Shown: positions 17,938 through 27,312 of the stretch, piece after piece | Numbering within the stretch: position 1 is the first letter of the stretch | How the letters are laid out: every line of letters begins with the position of its first letter | Source: Bowmanella denitrificans | GTDB taxonomy: Bacteria > Pseudomonadota > Gammaproteobacteria > Enterobacterales > Alteromonadaceae | Assembly (NCBI RefSeq): GCF_039522935.1 | Contig: NZ_BAAAEI010000031.1 | Span: 1-64,000 of the forward strand | DNA: 64,000 bases | Direction of reading: 5' to 3' | The notes under the pieces: generated by a model | Seen by the model: only the letters and a program-made list of their open reading frames with translations | Databases searched by the model: none | Told to the model about the DNA's origin: nothing | Program-made: the position numbers and the translations under genes

Positions 17938-19100
17938 GGCATGTCCTGCAGGCAGCGTAAGTCATATTCGGCGGCATTATGGTAAAGGGCGAAGCCGAAT
18001 CTTAACCTGTCTCCCCTGGCGTCCGTTATCACGCCATGTTTATGCAAATGTTGGTGCAGCGCCTGCACCCTTTGCTGACTGGCCAGCTTAAAGGTCAGGA
18101 AATGACCGTGATGATGGGGGTCAGCCATCAGCAGATTACCGCCGTGCAAATCGCGATGTCCTATGGCATCAAGCTTTTGCAGAAAAGCCTGTTGCAGGCC
18201 TTGCACATAGGCATGAATAGTGGCGACATCCAAGCCTTGTTGTTGATAAAGCGCCTGTACTGCGGCAAGGCGATAAAGAGGGGCGAAGTCCATAGTGGCA
18301 CCGGCAAAGCGCATCCCATTGGTGGCATAGTTCACCTGACCGGTCTTGGCCTGGTCAAGTTCGCCAAACTCAGCAAACCAACCAGTATAGGTGGGCCTGA
18401 GCTGGCATTGGGGCGGCACGTGTACAAAACAGCAGCCTTCTCCACCCTGGGCGTACTTATAACTGCCGGCCAGATAAAATACCCTGTTGGCAATGGCAGA
18501 TAAGTCAGTGGGGAGCGCCATAAAGCCGTGATAGCCGTCTATCACAAACAAGCTATGTGCTGCAGCTCTTGCCACTAAGGCATCCAGATTTCTGACTGCC
18601 AAAGCTGAATTAAAGAACACCTGACTGATAAAAATTAAATCCCAGCTGTCGCTTTCGATGGCATCAAAAAAACGCTGCTCAAAATTGTTGAAAGGCAAGG
18701 TTTCAATGCAGGTTAGTTGCAGATTGTCCAGTTCGGCCAGGCGCTGAATCTGCCGGTTGAAGCTGTGGAATTCACTGTCAGTGGTAAGAATTTTCAGCGG
18801 TTTCTGCCAATCCAGGCAACTGAGTATCCGATACAATAATTCATGGGTGTTCGGAGCAAAGGCTAACTGAGATGGCATGCCGGTATTCAGCGTGTCGGCG
18901 ATATACTGTTGTACCTGCGGGAGCTTTTGCGAAAACAGATATTGCCATTTGTCGTCCACCATGGCGGCGGTGTCATCCCAATACTGCAACATAGCGTCAC
19001 GGGTGACATCCGGCCAGTAGTGATGACTGTGACAGGCAAAATGCTGTTTACCTGGATTAGCGTCCAGAAAGCGTTGATACAGATGCTGGTACAAGGTCAC
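17934..19100 (-). CDS. PLP-dependent class V aminotransferase, kynureninase-like
   Basis: 388-residue fold-type I PLP enzyme. The likely Schiff-base lysine is Lys215 in AGSYKYAQGGEG, and the ring-binding Asp is Asp188 in VIDGYHGFMAL. The N-terminal FACHSHHYWPDVTRDAM and the YTGWFAEF segment resemble kynureninase and related class V members. Kynureninase would cleave kynurenine to anthranilate and alanine, but no other tryptophan-catabolism gene is nearby, so a cysteine-desulfurase-like or other beta-cleavage role is also possible. It is inserted between hflC and yjeT, which are adjacent in E. coli. A strong hairpin separates it from hflC and it overlaps yjeT. Confidence 0.75.
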   Translation of the reverse strand: MTLYQHLYQRFLDANPGKQHFACHSHHYWPDVTRDAMLQYWDDTAAMVDDKWQYLFSQKLPQVQQYIADTLNTGMPSQLAFAPNTHELLYRILSCLDWQKPLKILTTDSEFHSFNRQIQRLAELDNLQLTCIETLPFNNFEQRFFDAIESDSWDLIFISQVFFNSALAVRNLDALVARAAAHSLFVIDGYHGFMALPTDLSAIANRVFYLAGSYKYAQGGEGCCFVHVPPQCQLRPTYTGWFAEFGELDQAKTGQVNYATNGMRFAGATMDFAPLYRLAAVQALYQQQGLDVATIHAYVQGLQQAFLQKLDAIGHRDLHGGNLLMADPHHHGHFLTFKLASQQRVQALHQHLHKHGVITDARGDRLRFGFALYHNAAEYDLRCLQDMP

Positions 19101-19114
19101 GTCCCTCTCATAGC

Positions 19115-19138
19115 AAAAGGGCCCCTGCGGGCCCTTTT
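19115..19138 (-). terminator. Hairpin terminator between hflC and the kynureninase-like gene
   Basis: AAAAGGGCCC and GGGCCCTTTT pair around CTGC in the 39-base gap after hflC, with a T-run on both strands. It should end most transcription of the hfq-hflXKC operon, implying partial read-through or a separate promoter for the kynureninase-like gene and yjeT. Confidence 0.8.
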
Positions 19139-19139
19139 A

Positions 19140-20027
19140 TCAGTTTTTCTTACCTTTAGTGTCGTTCATGTAGCGGAAGAAGTCGCTATCCGGCTCTAGA
19201 ATCAACACATCCTGCTTATTGTTAAAGCTCTTACGGTAGGCATCCATACTGCGTAAGAAAGCATAAAACTCAGCATTTTTGGTGTAAGCGTCGGCATAAA
19301 TCTTAGCGGCTTCGGCATCACCTTCACCGCGCAGTTTACGCGCATTACGCTCTGCATCCGCCAGCATAACCGTCACCTTGGCATCGATATCGGCGCGATG
19401 GATTTCCGCTTGCTCACGGCCTTGTGATCTGTGCTCTTTCGCCACAGCAGCCCGCTCAGCGCGCATACGGTCATAAATGGAGTTACTGATTTCCAGTGGC
19501 AGGTTAATTTGTTTTACCCGCACATCCACAATTTCAATACCCAGTTCCACCGCACTTTCAGCAGATTGTTTCATGGCTTTGTTCATCAGCTCAGAACGCT
19601 CACCCGATACAATTTCAGAAATGGTACGGCTACCGAATTCGGTACGCAGGCCGTTATTTACTTTCTGTTTCAGCAGGGTTTCCGCCTGATCCTTAAAACC
19701 ACCAGTGGCCAGATAATAGGTAGCAAAATCCTTAATGCGCCACTTCACATAGGAGTCAACGATAAGGTCTTTCTTTTCAGCCGTGACGAAACGATTAGCG
19801 CCGTCATCCAAGGTCTGTACTTTGGATGTCAGTTGTTTAACCGTATCGATAAAAGGCAGCTTCAGGTAAATACCTGGCTCATACACAACAGTCTGGCCGG
19901 TTTCGCTATCACGGCGTACCTTACCAAACTGAATAACGATGCCACGATAGCCCTCTTCCACCACAAACACAGAACCAAAACCGAGGATCACCAGTACGAT
20001 CAGTAGTGCGATAATAAAGTTCTTCAT
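19140..20027 (-). CDS. hflC: HflC, SPFH regulator of FtsH protease
   Basis: Membrane-anchored SPFH/Band 7 protein that with HflK forms a large periplasmic cage around the FtsH protease and tunes its activity. The 295 residues start with one transmembrane helix (about 3-22), followed by the SPFH domain (VVEEGYRGIVIQFGKV...) and a coiled-coil, Glu/Ala/Arg-rich region (about 185-250). GGGAG precedes the ATG. It sits 3 bases after hflK, as in E. coli. Confidence 0.95.
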   Translation of the reverse strand: MKNFIIALLIVLVILGFGSVFVVEEGYRGIVIQFGKVRRDSETGQTVVYEPGIYLKLPFIDTVKQLTSKVQTLDDGANRFVTAEKKDLIVDSYVKWRIKDFATYYLATGGFKDQAETLLKQKVNNGLRTEFGSRTISEIVSGERSELMNKAMKQSAESAVELGIEIVDVRVKQINLPLEISNSIYDRMRAERAAVAKEHRSQGREQAEIHRADIDAKVTVMLADAERNARKLRGEGDAEAAKIYADAYTKNAEFYAFLRSMDAYRKSFNNKQDVLILEPDSDFFRYMNDTKGKKN

Positions 20028-20030
20028 ACC

Positions 20031-21185
20031 TTACTCCCTCCCGGTGCGGTATCTGTCAGATCTTGAGCCCGTCGTACTGCTACTGCCATTTGATGCGGAC
20101 TGGTTCTGAGTATTGGTGCGCAGGCCTTCCAGGGTGTTGGATGACACTGGTGCCGCATTGTTTGCATTCTGGCGTTCCAGAATTTTATCCAGTGGCAGGT
20201 ACATCATATTGCCACTGCCCTTGGTATCCACCATGATCTTACTGGTGTTGCCATAGACTTCTTCCAGAGTTTCCAGATACAGGCGCTGACGGGTCACTTC
20301 AGGTGCAGCAACGTACTGAGGAAGCAGTTCCTCAAAACGTGCCACTTCACCGCGGGCTTCCAGGGTTACTCGCTGTTTATAAGCGGTCGCTTCCTGTTCC
20401 ATACGGTTAACCTGACCACGGGCACGCGGTTCGATCTCACGGGCGTATGCTTCTGCTTCACGGATGTAGCGCTGCTCATCTTCCTGGGCGGCAATGGCAT
20501 CGTCGAATGCGGCTTTGACTTCCTCAGGCGGACGGGCATCTTTAAAGTTCACATCCAGAATTTCAATGCCCATGCCGTAAGGTGCGATGATACCGTTAAG
20601 TTCCTCGCGCACTTCCTGACGGGCCACTTCACGACCACGGGTCAGCACATCATCCATTTTGGAGTGACCAACAACGTAGCGAATGGCTGCATCCAACGCA
20701 TGGCGCAGGCTCTCGTCAGGATCTACCACGGCGAAGGTATATTTGAACGGATCCATAACCCGATACTGGATCTCCATATCAACGCGCACCACGTTCTCAT
20801 CTTCTGTCAGCATAAAGCCAGATGAGGGCATGGAACGTACCGACTGCACATTAACCGGATATACTTTATCAACAAAAGTTGGTTTCCAGCGCAGACCGGG
20901 CTCCTGGAAGCTATGGAACTTGCCGAAGCGCAGTACCACACCACGTTCTGCTTCTTTCAGGGTGTAAAAACCGCTGATAAACCAAACGGCGACCAGAATA
21001 CCAACGATTAAGCCCAAACCCAGGCCGCCAAAGCCTTTACCTGATGACTTATTGCCGCCACCAAAACCGCCCAACTTATCGAAGAACTTCTTAAAGACTT
21101 CGTCTAAATCAGGAGGACCCTGATCGCGGCTACCGCGATTTTTCCAGGGGTCATTGTTGTTGCCTCCAGGCTCATTCCAAGCCAT
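20031..21185 (-). CDS. hflK: HflK, SPFH regulator of FtsH protease
   Basis: Partner of HflC. The 384-residue protein has a Gly/Asn-rich cytosolic N-terminus (MAWNEPGGNNNDPWKNRG), one transmembrane helix (about 54-73, GLGLGLIVGILVAVWFISGF), an SPFH domain starting LKEAERGVVLRFGKF, a long coiled-coil and a Ser/Asn/Gln-rich, low-complexity tail (about 345-384) typical of HflK. It lies between hflX and hflC in the conserved hfq operon. Confidence 0.95.
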   Translation of the reverse strand: MAWNEPGGNNNDPWKNRGSRDQGPPDLDEVFKKFFDKLGGFGGGNKSSGKGFGGLGLGLIVGILVAVWFISGFYTLKEAERGVVLRFGKFHSFQEPGLRWKPTFVDKVYPVNVQSVRSMPSSGFMLTEDENVVRVDMEIQYRVMDPFKYTFAVVDPDESLRHALDAAIRYVVGHSKMDDVLTRGREVARQEVREELNGIIAPYGMGIEILDVNFKDARPPEEVKAAFDDAIAAQEDEQRYIREAEAYAREIEPRARGQVNRMEQEATAYKQRVTLEARGEVARFEELLPQYVAAPEVTRQRLYLETLEEVYGNTSKIMVDTKGSGNMMYLPLDKILERQNANNAAPVSSNTLEGLRTNTQNQSASNGSSSTTGSRSDRYRTGRE

Positions 21186-21223
21186 GTGTTTCTCCGTATT
21201 GATAGATAAAAAAATTGAGTTGC

Positions 21224-22516
21224 TCAGTGTTTATGGATGACGAAAGACGCCAGATTGCTGGTCATATGTTTTTCCAGCCTGTGCCAGTCTTTGGCCGGCA
21301 TTCTTACATCCACCAACCAGTCGCCATCCTCTGCGTACGACTCTGCCGAGATACACTGCATACGATAAAGTGCACCGCGCAGTTTTCCTTCCTTGGGGGG
21401 AATTCGCAATTGATATTGCACCATACTGCGTCCCAGACATTCAGTCAGGGCCTGAAACAGCAGGTCAATACCTAATCCCTGATGGGCCGACAACCATACT
21501 CGCACAGGTCGGCCCTCATCGTCGTAGTCGATGCGTGGGGTGACTTCCTGTAATAGGTCTATCTTGTTACAAATCATAAGCTGTGGCACGTCACCCGCGT
21601 CGATCTCATCCAGCACCAGATTGACCTGGTCAATATTGTCTTTGTGCTGTTCATCGGCATAGTCAACCACATGCAGCAGCAGGTCAGCTTCCTGAGTCTC
21701 CTGCAGGGTGGCTTTAAATGCTGCCACCAGATCATGGGGGAGGTGGCGAATAAATCCAACCGTATCGGCGAGAATTGCCGGCCCCACATCTTGTAACTGA
21801 ATCTTGCGTAGTGTCGGATCCAGCGTAGCAAACAGCTGGTCAGCGGCATATACGCCTGCGGCGGTCAGGGTATTGAACAAGGTGGACTTGCCAGCGTTAG
21901 TGTAGCCAACCAGTGATACGGTAGGGATCTCAGCCCGGGTTCTGGCTCGTCGTCCCTGTTCACGCTGTTTCTGGACCTTCGCCAGACGTTTTAAAATATG
22001 ATCTATTCTGGCGCGCAGCAACCGGCGGTCAGTTTCCAACTGTGTTTCACCCGGTCCGCGCAGGCCGATACCGCCTTTTTGCCGTTCAAGGTGAGTCCAG
22101 CCGCGAATCAGGCGGGTTGATATATGTCTGAGCTGAGCCAGCTCAACCTGCAATTTACCCTCATGAGTACGGGCCCGCTGGGCAAAAATGTCCAGAATCA
22201 GACCAGTACGATCTAATACCCGGCACTTACACAGCTTTTCCAGGTTGCGTTCTTGTGAGGGACTGAGAGCATGGTTAAAAATAACCACATCGGCACCAGT
22301 CAGCTGTACCTGCTGGGCGATTTCATCTGCTTTACCGCTGCCGACAAAAAATTTGGCACTGGGGGTGGAACGGGAACCCGTCACTAAACCCACAGCTTCG
22401 ACACCAGCAGACGAAACCAGCATCTGCAACTCGTGCAGGTCTTCTCTGCTGCTTTCGTCGGGGAAGTCTATATGTACCAGTACAGCCTGCTCGCCTGCTT
22501 CATAACGGTCAAACAA
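21224..22516 (-). CDS. hflX: HflX, ribosome-splitting GTPase
   Basis: GTPase that rescues or splits stalled and heat-damaged 70S ribosomes. The 430-residue protein has the HflX N-terminal domain (FDRYEAGEQAVLVHI), the linker RGWTHLERQKGGIGLRGPGE, and the G domain with GYTNAGKST (G1), ADTVGFIRHLPH (G3) and NKID (G4). The start is a TTG at 22516, set by GGAG 7 bases upstream and by exact alignment with E. coli HflX. It lies 22 bases downstream of hfq and is probably co-transcribed with it. Confidence 0.96.
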   Translation of the reverse strand: MFDRYEAGEQAVLVHIDFPDESSREDLHELQMLVSSAGVEAVGLVTGSRSTPSAKFFVGSGKADEIAQQVQLTGADVVIFNHALSPSQERNLEKLCKCRVLDRTGLILDIFAQRARTHEGKLQVELAQLRHISTRLIRGWTHLERQKGGIGLRGPGETQLETDRRLLRARIDHILKRLAKVQKQREQGRRARTRAEIPTVSLVGYTNAGKSTLFNTLTAAGVYAADQLFATLDPTLRKIQLQDVGPAILADTVGFIRHLPHDLVAAFKATLQETQEADLLLHVVDYADEQHKDNIDQVNLVLDEIDAGDVPQLMICNKIDLLQEVTPRIDYDDEGRPVRVWLSAHQGLGIDLLFQALTECLGRSMVQYQLRIPPKEGKLRGALYRMQCISAESYAEDGDWLVDVRMPAKDWHRLEKHMTSNLASFVIHKH

Positions 22517-22538
22517 GCGTCATCTCCAAAAGGAATGG

Positions 22539-22790
22539 TTAGTCCTCGTCATTATCTTGGTTTGACTGAGGATTAGCAATCATTGGAATAGGACGGGCTG
22601 GCACTACTGTTGAGATAGCATGCTTATATACCATCTGGCTGACAGTATTTTTCAGAAGAATCACAAATTGATCAAAGGATTCCACCTGACCCTGCAGCTT
22701 AATGCCGTTTACAAGGTAAATAGAAACAGGCACCCGTTCCTTTCTCAGCGCATTTAAAAAGGGATCTTGCAGTGATTGGCCTTTCGCCAT
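22539..22790 (-). CDS. hfq: RNA chaperone Hfq
   Basis: Hexameric Sm-like protein that pairs small RNAs with mRNAs. The Sm core (about 7-66) is essentially that of E. coli, with SLQDPFLNALRKERVPV, the proximal-face motif QFVILLKNT and YKHAIS. The short C-terminal tail ends in acidic residues (QSNQDNDED). Two in-frame ATGs are available: AAAGGA lies 2 bases before the one at 22796 but 8 before the one at 22790, and the latter gives the standard MAKGQSL start, so I choose 22790 (83 residues). Hfq is the expected partner of any trans-acting sRNA in this genome, including the candidate at 31275. Confidence 0.97.
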   Translation of the reverse strand: MAKGQSLQDPFLNALRKERVPVSIYLVNGIKLQGQVESFDQFVILLKNTVSQMVYKHAISTVVPARPIPMIANPQSNQDNDED

Positions 22791-22901
22791 TTTCATTATC
22801 CTTTTATTTTTATTATCTCAGCGCCCCCGCACCACTTATGGAGACACCTCGCCAGCTTTTCGATTATACAGTTTTTGTCCCGCCTGTATAGCCGCAGCCC
22901 G

Positions 22902-23837
22902 TTAAGGGACGCGGCTTTTTAGCGTTTTCATCACCTGCTGCAGATTGTCCTTTGCAAAGGTATCCAGCCAGTGAATTGGTTGCCAACTGCGCAACCAGGT
23001 CAATTGGCGCTTGGCCAACTGCCGGGTGGCTACTATAGCCCGATAACGCATCTCCTGATGGTCATACCTGCCATCAAGATATTCCCACATCTGACGGTAG
23101 CCAACACATCTTACAGAAGGCAAGTTTAGATGCAGATCCGCCCGAGCGTAAAATTTTTTTACTTCCTCTTCAAAGCCTTGCGCCAGCATCTGATCAAAAC
23201 GCAGTGCTATCCTGTTATGTAGCACGGCTCGGTCCTGTGGCGCTATAGCAAATTGGAATACCTGATAAGGTAATGGGGGTGATTTTTCCTCAGTCAAGAC
23301 CGTCAGGCTTTTGCCGGTTAAATAGATCACTTCCAATGCCCGGGTTAACCTTTGGGGGTCATTGGGGTGGATGCGTGCCGCTGAGACCGGATCTTTTTCT
23401 GCAAGTTCAGCATGCAAAGCCTGCCAGCCCTCTGCGGCGGCACGAGCTTCAATTTTGGCCCTGACTTGGGCATCGGAGGAAGGTAATGGTGAAATTCCTT
23501 CCAGCAGCACTTTGAAATACATCATAGTTCCGCCCACCAGCAGGGGGATATTGCCTCTGGCCCGGATATCGGCCATTTCCCTGAGCGCATCATGGCGAAA
23601 ATCTGCCGCAGAATAGGCATCGGCCGGATCCAATATATCGATTAAACGATGCGGTGCGGCCGCGAGTTCTTCGCTGCTGGGTTTAGCGGTGCCGATATCC
23701 ATGCCTTTATAAATCATGGCTGAATCAACACTGATAATTTCACAGGGTAGATTTTGCACTAGGCTGATTGCCAGATCGGTTTTACCTGAGGCCGTTGGAC
23801 CCATCAGGAATATGGCGGGTGGCAAATTAGTCTGCAT
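22902..23837 (-). CDS. miaA: tRNA dimethylallyltransferase
   Basis: Transfers a dimethylallyl group to N6 of A37 in tRNAs reading UNN codons. The 311-residue protein has the P-loop GPTASGKTDLA near the N-terminus, the substrate-binding ISVDSAMIYKGMDIGTAKP segment, RLIDILDP, and the later GYRQMWEYLDG and RQLAKRQLTWLR blocks. It overlaps the end of mutL by 11 bases, so the two are translationally coupled. A gap of about 100 bases before hfq probably holds an hfq promoter, as in E. coli. Confidence 0.96.
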   Translation of the reverse strand: MQTNLPPAIFLMGPTASGKTDLAISLVQNLPCEIISVDSAMIYKGMDIGTAKPSSEELAAAPHRLIDILDPADAYSAADFRHDALREMADIRARGNIPLLVGGTMMYFKVLLEGISPLPSSDAQVRAKIEARAAAEGWQALHAELAEKDPVSAARIHPNDPQRLTRALEVIYLTGKSLTVLTEEKSPPLPYQVFQFAIAPQDRAVLHNRIALRFDQMLAQGFEEEVKKFYARADLHLNLPSVRCVGYRQMWEYLDGRYDHQEMRYRAIVATRQLAKRQLTWLRSWQPIHWLDTFAKDNLQQVMKTLKSRVP

Positions 23838-25518
23838 TGTTTTGAATCCAATCTGCCAGGGGCAGTTCTGTGGCTTGCGCTGTCAGTATCTCGTTAAGCA
23901 GATTGCGTTGCTGACACCATTGCCACAATTGCTGCACTTGCTCGTGGGTATAGGACTGTTTGGTATCTGTCAGAGCACCGAGCAGGCAATTCAGTGCTTC
24001 TCCTGCTGGACAGTCTATCAACAAGGGCAGTAAATCAGGCCAGTGGTATTGGCGAAAGCCTGCAGGCACTTGCTTGAGCATCAGTTTATGTTTGTCAATT
24101 TTGACAACAAAACCCAGCGCCTCAAGTTCATTCTGCTTGTTGGTCAGGTTTGCTGCTGAGTCCGACAGATTGACTGCCACAGGCATTAAAAGTGGCTGGC
24201 TGACAGGTGCCTTCAGACTTTCTTTCAGTTGAGTCTTGGCCAGTTTTCTGACCTCAAGCAAATAAGCCTTTTGTTGCTGCTCTAGCAGTAGAAAACGGCC
24301 CTGCACTAATAACCATGGTGGGTTATTTAGCTGAGGAGCTGTGGCAGCTGTGGGGCTGGGGCGCATAAGCTGCTGATAGTTATCTGCTGCCCGGGCTGGT
24401 AAGCCAGTACCCCGATACATGCCGGTACTTTCGCCGACTTTGGCTTGTAAGGGGCGAATATAGTCATGTCTGGGCTCTGCGTCCGGCATCTGCCGTACTT
24501 GTGGCTGGGCTAATTCTTCTTCAAACTGGGGGCGCTCTATAGCATCCTGTAGTGCCCGAAAGATAAAGTCATGCACCAGTCTGGCCTGGTGAAAACGCAC
24601 TTCATGCTTGGCTGGATGCACATTTACATCCACCTCTTTGGCGTCCAGTTGCAAATACAAAACATAGGCAGGGTGGCAATCAGGAGCGAGGATACCTTCA
24701 AACGCCTGGCGAATGGCGTGGTTAATCAGCTTATCGCGCATCATCCGGCCATTAACGTAAAAGTATTGTTGATCCTGGCTGGTGCTGCCCTGATTCAGTA
24801 GCCAGCCGTTCAATATCAAACCCTGATATTCACTCTGAATGCTCAGGGCTTGCTGGCCAAAGGCCTGTCCACATACCAGTGACAGTCTTTTTTGCCTGGC
24901 TACCTGCGATTCCGCTTTAGGATAGTGACGTAAGAGCTTGCCGTTATGTTTCAGGCTGAATGCCACATCAAAGCGCGACAAAGCAATACGTTTGACTGTT
25001 TCATCAATATGCTGGAATTCGGTTTTTTCACTACGCAGGAATTTACGTCTGGCTGGCGTATTAAAAAACAGATCCAGCACTTCAACGCTGGTGCCGTTTG
25101 GGTGTGCGACAGGTTGAAGCTGCACTGCCATGTCCCGTCCTTCGGCCCTGGCCTGCCAGGCTTGCGCTTGACTGGCGGGCTTGGACGTCAAGGTAAGGCG
25201 CGCGACCGAGCTGATACTGGCCAACGCTTCGCCGCGAAAACCGAGGCTAAGAATTTGTTCAAGATCGTCCAGACAACTTATTTTACTGGTGGCATGACGG
25301 CTTAAAGCCAGCTCCAGTTCGTCCTGAACGATACCGTTGCCGTTATCTCTGATCAGAATGCGCTTGTGGCCACCGCGGTCAATTTCCAGTTCAATTTTAT
25401 CGGCGCCAGCATCCAGGCTGTTTTCAACCAGTTCTTTAATAACCGAAGCGGGGCGCTCTACCACCTCACCTGCAGCAATCTGGTTGGCAAGACGGGCGGG
25501 TAAGATTTGTATCGACAA
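23827..25518 (-). CDS. mutL: DNA mismatch repair protein MutL
   Basis: Matchmaker ATPase linking MutS to MutH/UvrD in mismatch repair. The N-terminal GHKL ATPase has ELVENSLDAGADKIE, DNGNGI and GFRGEALASISSV, then the transducer with YVNGRMMRD and VHPAKHEVRF (about residues 290-310). The linker is Pro/Ala/Gln-rich and the C-terminal dimerisation domain is short. At 563 residues it is somewhat smaller than the ~615 of E. coli; the shortfall is in the linker and nothing looks broken. The start is a TTG at 25518 that aligns residue-for-residue with the E. coli start. Confidence 0.96.
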   Translation of the reverse strand: MSIQILPARLANQIAAGEVVERPASVIKELVENSLDAGADKIELEIDRGGHKRILIRDNGNGIVQDELELALSRHATSKISCLDDLEQILSLGFRGEALASISSVARLTLTSKPASQAQAWQARAEGRDMAVQLQPVAHPNGTSVEVLDLFFNTPARRKFLRSEKTEFQHIDETVKRIALSRFDVAFSLKHNGKLLRHYPKAESQVARQKRLSLVCGQAFGQQALSIQSEYQGLILNGWLLNQGSTSQDQQYFYVNGRMMRDKLINHAIRQAFEGILAPDCHPAYVLYLQLDAKEVDVNVHPAKHEVRFHQARLVHDFIFRALQDAIERPQFEEELAQPQVRQMPDAEPRHDYIRPLQAKVGESTGMYRGTGLPARAADNYQQLMRPSPTAATAPQLNNPPWLLVQGRFLLLEQQQKAYLLEVRKLAKTQLKESLKAPVSQPLLMPVAVNLSDSAANLTNKQNELEALGFVVKIDKHKLMLKQVPAGFRQYHWPDLLPLLIDCPAGEALNCLLGALTDTKQSYTHEQVQQLWQWCQQRNLLNEILTAQATELPLADWIQNNAD

Positions 25519-25531
25519 GATATTGTTACTT

Positions 25532-26851
25532 TTAGTTGGGAATGGTCAGCACTTGTCCGATGCGCACCAAATCCGAGTCAAGATTATTGGCGGCCTTCAA
25601 CTTGCTGACCGGCACATTGTAACGCTGTGCAAGCAGGGACAAAGATTCACCGGCTGACACTTTGTGGGTGCGGTTCTCTCTTTTCAGTTTGGCCCACATT
25701 GTGCCATCCGGAGGCATACGTTTGAAATAGCGTTGTACCGCATTGTACATGGCGTCGGCCAGATTCTCGCGGAACTTCGACCAATTAAGATTTTTCTCTT
25801 CATCTTTGTTAGAGATAAAGCCCGTTTCCACCAAAATGGACGGGATATCTGGTGACGTCAACACGGCTAAGCTGGCGGCCTGAGGAACGGATTTATGCAA
25901 TTTGGTAATCTGGCGCATTTCTTTGAGTACTTCGCGGCTGACCTCGTAGCTGGTAGATATGGAATGGTCCATCGACATATCCAGCAAGGCTTGAGTCAGA
26001 TAGCGCTCGCTGGCGGTATCCTGGATCACCTCGGCAGCGCCCCCCAGCAGTTCTGAATGCTTCTCGCTGTTTTCCAGCCAGCGGCCCAACTCTGAATTCG
26101 CCCGGCGCATAGACAATACCCATACCGATGCACCACTGGGTTGTGGCGTGGTGTAGGCGTCAGCGTGAATGGATACAAACAGATCGGCTTTTTGCCGTCT
26201 GGCCATATCCGCCCTTTTATTCGGGTGAATATAATAGTCGCCGGTGCGGATCATGGCCGCTTTCATGCCCGGCGTATTATCGATTTTCTGCGCCAGCATC
26301 TTCGCCACGCTGAGCGTGACATTTTTTTCGTAGCTACCAGCATAGCCAATAGAGCCAGGGTCTTCGCCACCATGGCCGGCATCGATAGCAATGATGATGT
26401 CCCGGTCAGCTAACTGGTCACTGCGTTTAACATTGCTTGACGCCGTTTCTCCTTTACTGCCGATATCAATCACCAGACGATTGCCGTAAGGGGCGGTAGG
26501 AGGTAAGGAAAAAATCTGCGTGTCGACAGCCTCATTCAGGTCAAATACCACTCTGATGCTCTGCTTATCCTTGGCATTGCTGTAACGCAGGCGCTTAATC
26601 AATTTGCTGTCGTTCTGGATCTTGTCAAAGTCCAGGCCTTTACTGGTGTCGGCCAGATCAATCACCAGACGGGTGGGGTTGCTGAGGGTAAAGTAGCTGT
26701 AATCGGGCGCTTCACGCATATCAAACACCACCCTGGTATTGGAGGGTGAAGGCCAGATACGTACGCCTTCCATCTTATTCTTGGCAAATGCCAGGCTGCT
26801 GAATAACATCAGCGCTGTTGCCAGCCAGGGAATCAGTCTTCTATGTGCCAT
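25532..26851 (-). CDS. amiB: N-acetylmuramoyl-L-alanine amidase with AMIN and LysM domains
   Basis: Periplasmic zinc amidase that removes stem peptides from peptidoglycan at division sites. The 439 residues hold a signal peptide (about 1-23), an AMIN septal-targeting domain (about 28-135) and an Amidase_3 domain (about 170-385) with zinc ligands in DAGHGGEDPG, YEKN and SIHADAY and the catalytic Glu in VETGF. A single LysM domain (HKVSAGESLSLLAQRYNV) ends it. The mutL-side position and LysM tail match the AmiB/AmiC group activated by EnvC/NlpD. tsaE is only 5 bases upstream. Confidence 0.94.
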   Translation of the reverse strand: MAHRRLIPWLATALMLFSSLAFAKNKMEGVRIWPSPSNTRVVFDMREAPDYSYFTLSNPTRLVIDLADTSKGLDFDKIQNDSKLIKRLRYSNAKDKQSIRVVFDLNEAVDTQIFSLPPTAPYGNRLVIDIGSKGETASSNVKRSDQLADRDIIIAIDAGHGGEDPGSIGYAGSYEKNVTLSVAKMLAQKIDNTPGMKAAMIRTGDYYIHPNKRADMARRQKADLFVSIHADAYTTPQPSGASVWVLSMRRANSELGRWLENSEKHSELLGGAAEVIQDTASERYLTQALLDMSMDHSISTSYEVSREVLKEMRQITKLHKSVPQAASLAVLTSPDIPSILVETGFISNKDEEKNLNWSKFRENLADAMYNAVQRYFKRMPPDGTMWAKLKRENRTHKVSAGESLSLLAQRYNVPVSKLKAANNLDSDLVRIGQVLTIPN

Positions 26852-26856
26852 GTGCT

Positions 26857-27312
26857 CTATTGTAGTTGTGCAAGCAACGCTTCTCCCTGTTCTGACAAGG
26901 GAAGCAGCTCAATGGTTCGGCCAGGGTCACTAAAAGCTATGTTAATCTGCAAATCCGCCGGGGCCAAGAGTTGACCACCTTTTTGTGGCCATTCAATCAA
27001 ACACAGGCAGTCCTGTTCGAAATAATCACGAATGCCAATAAACTCCAGTTCTTCCGGGTCGGCCAATCGATACAAGTCAAAATGGAAAATACGCCAGCCG
27101 GCTGTTTCGTATGGTTCCACTAGCGTATAAGTGGGGCTTTTTACTCTGCCCTGATAGCCTAATGCCTGGATAAAGCTGCGGCAAAAACTGGTTTTGCCAG
27201 CTCCCAGATCGCCGTGCAAATAAATTACGGTTGCCTGCTTACAGGCCTTTGCCAGTTTAGCCGCCAGCTCTGCTGTACCTTGTTCGTCGTTAACTTGTAT
27301 TTGTGTTGTCAT
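26857..27312 (-). CDS. tsaE: tRNA threonylcarbamoyladenosine biosynthesis ATPase TsaE
   Basis: 151-residue P-loop ATPase that works with TsaB and TsaD to make t6A37 in ANN-decoding tRNAs. The Walker A motif is GDLGAGKTSFCR (about residues 35-46), followed by KSPTYTLVEPYE and the FHFDLYRLADPEELEF block typical of the family. It begins immediately after the nnr stop (TGAATG), so the two are translated together. Confidence 0.95.
   Translation of the reverse strand: MTTQIQVNDEQGTAELAAKLAKACKQATVIYLHGDLGAGKTSFCRSFIQALGYQGRVKSPTYTLVEPYETAGWRIFHFDLYRLADPEELEFIGIRDYFEQDCLCLIEWPQKGGQLLAPADLQINIAFSDPGRTIELLPLSEQGEALLAQLQ

Noticed and set aside
23827..25518. mutL as a truncated or frameshifted gene because it is shorter than the E. 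coli protein
   Set aside because: All ATPase motifs and the C-terminal domain are present; the length difference is in the variable linker.
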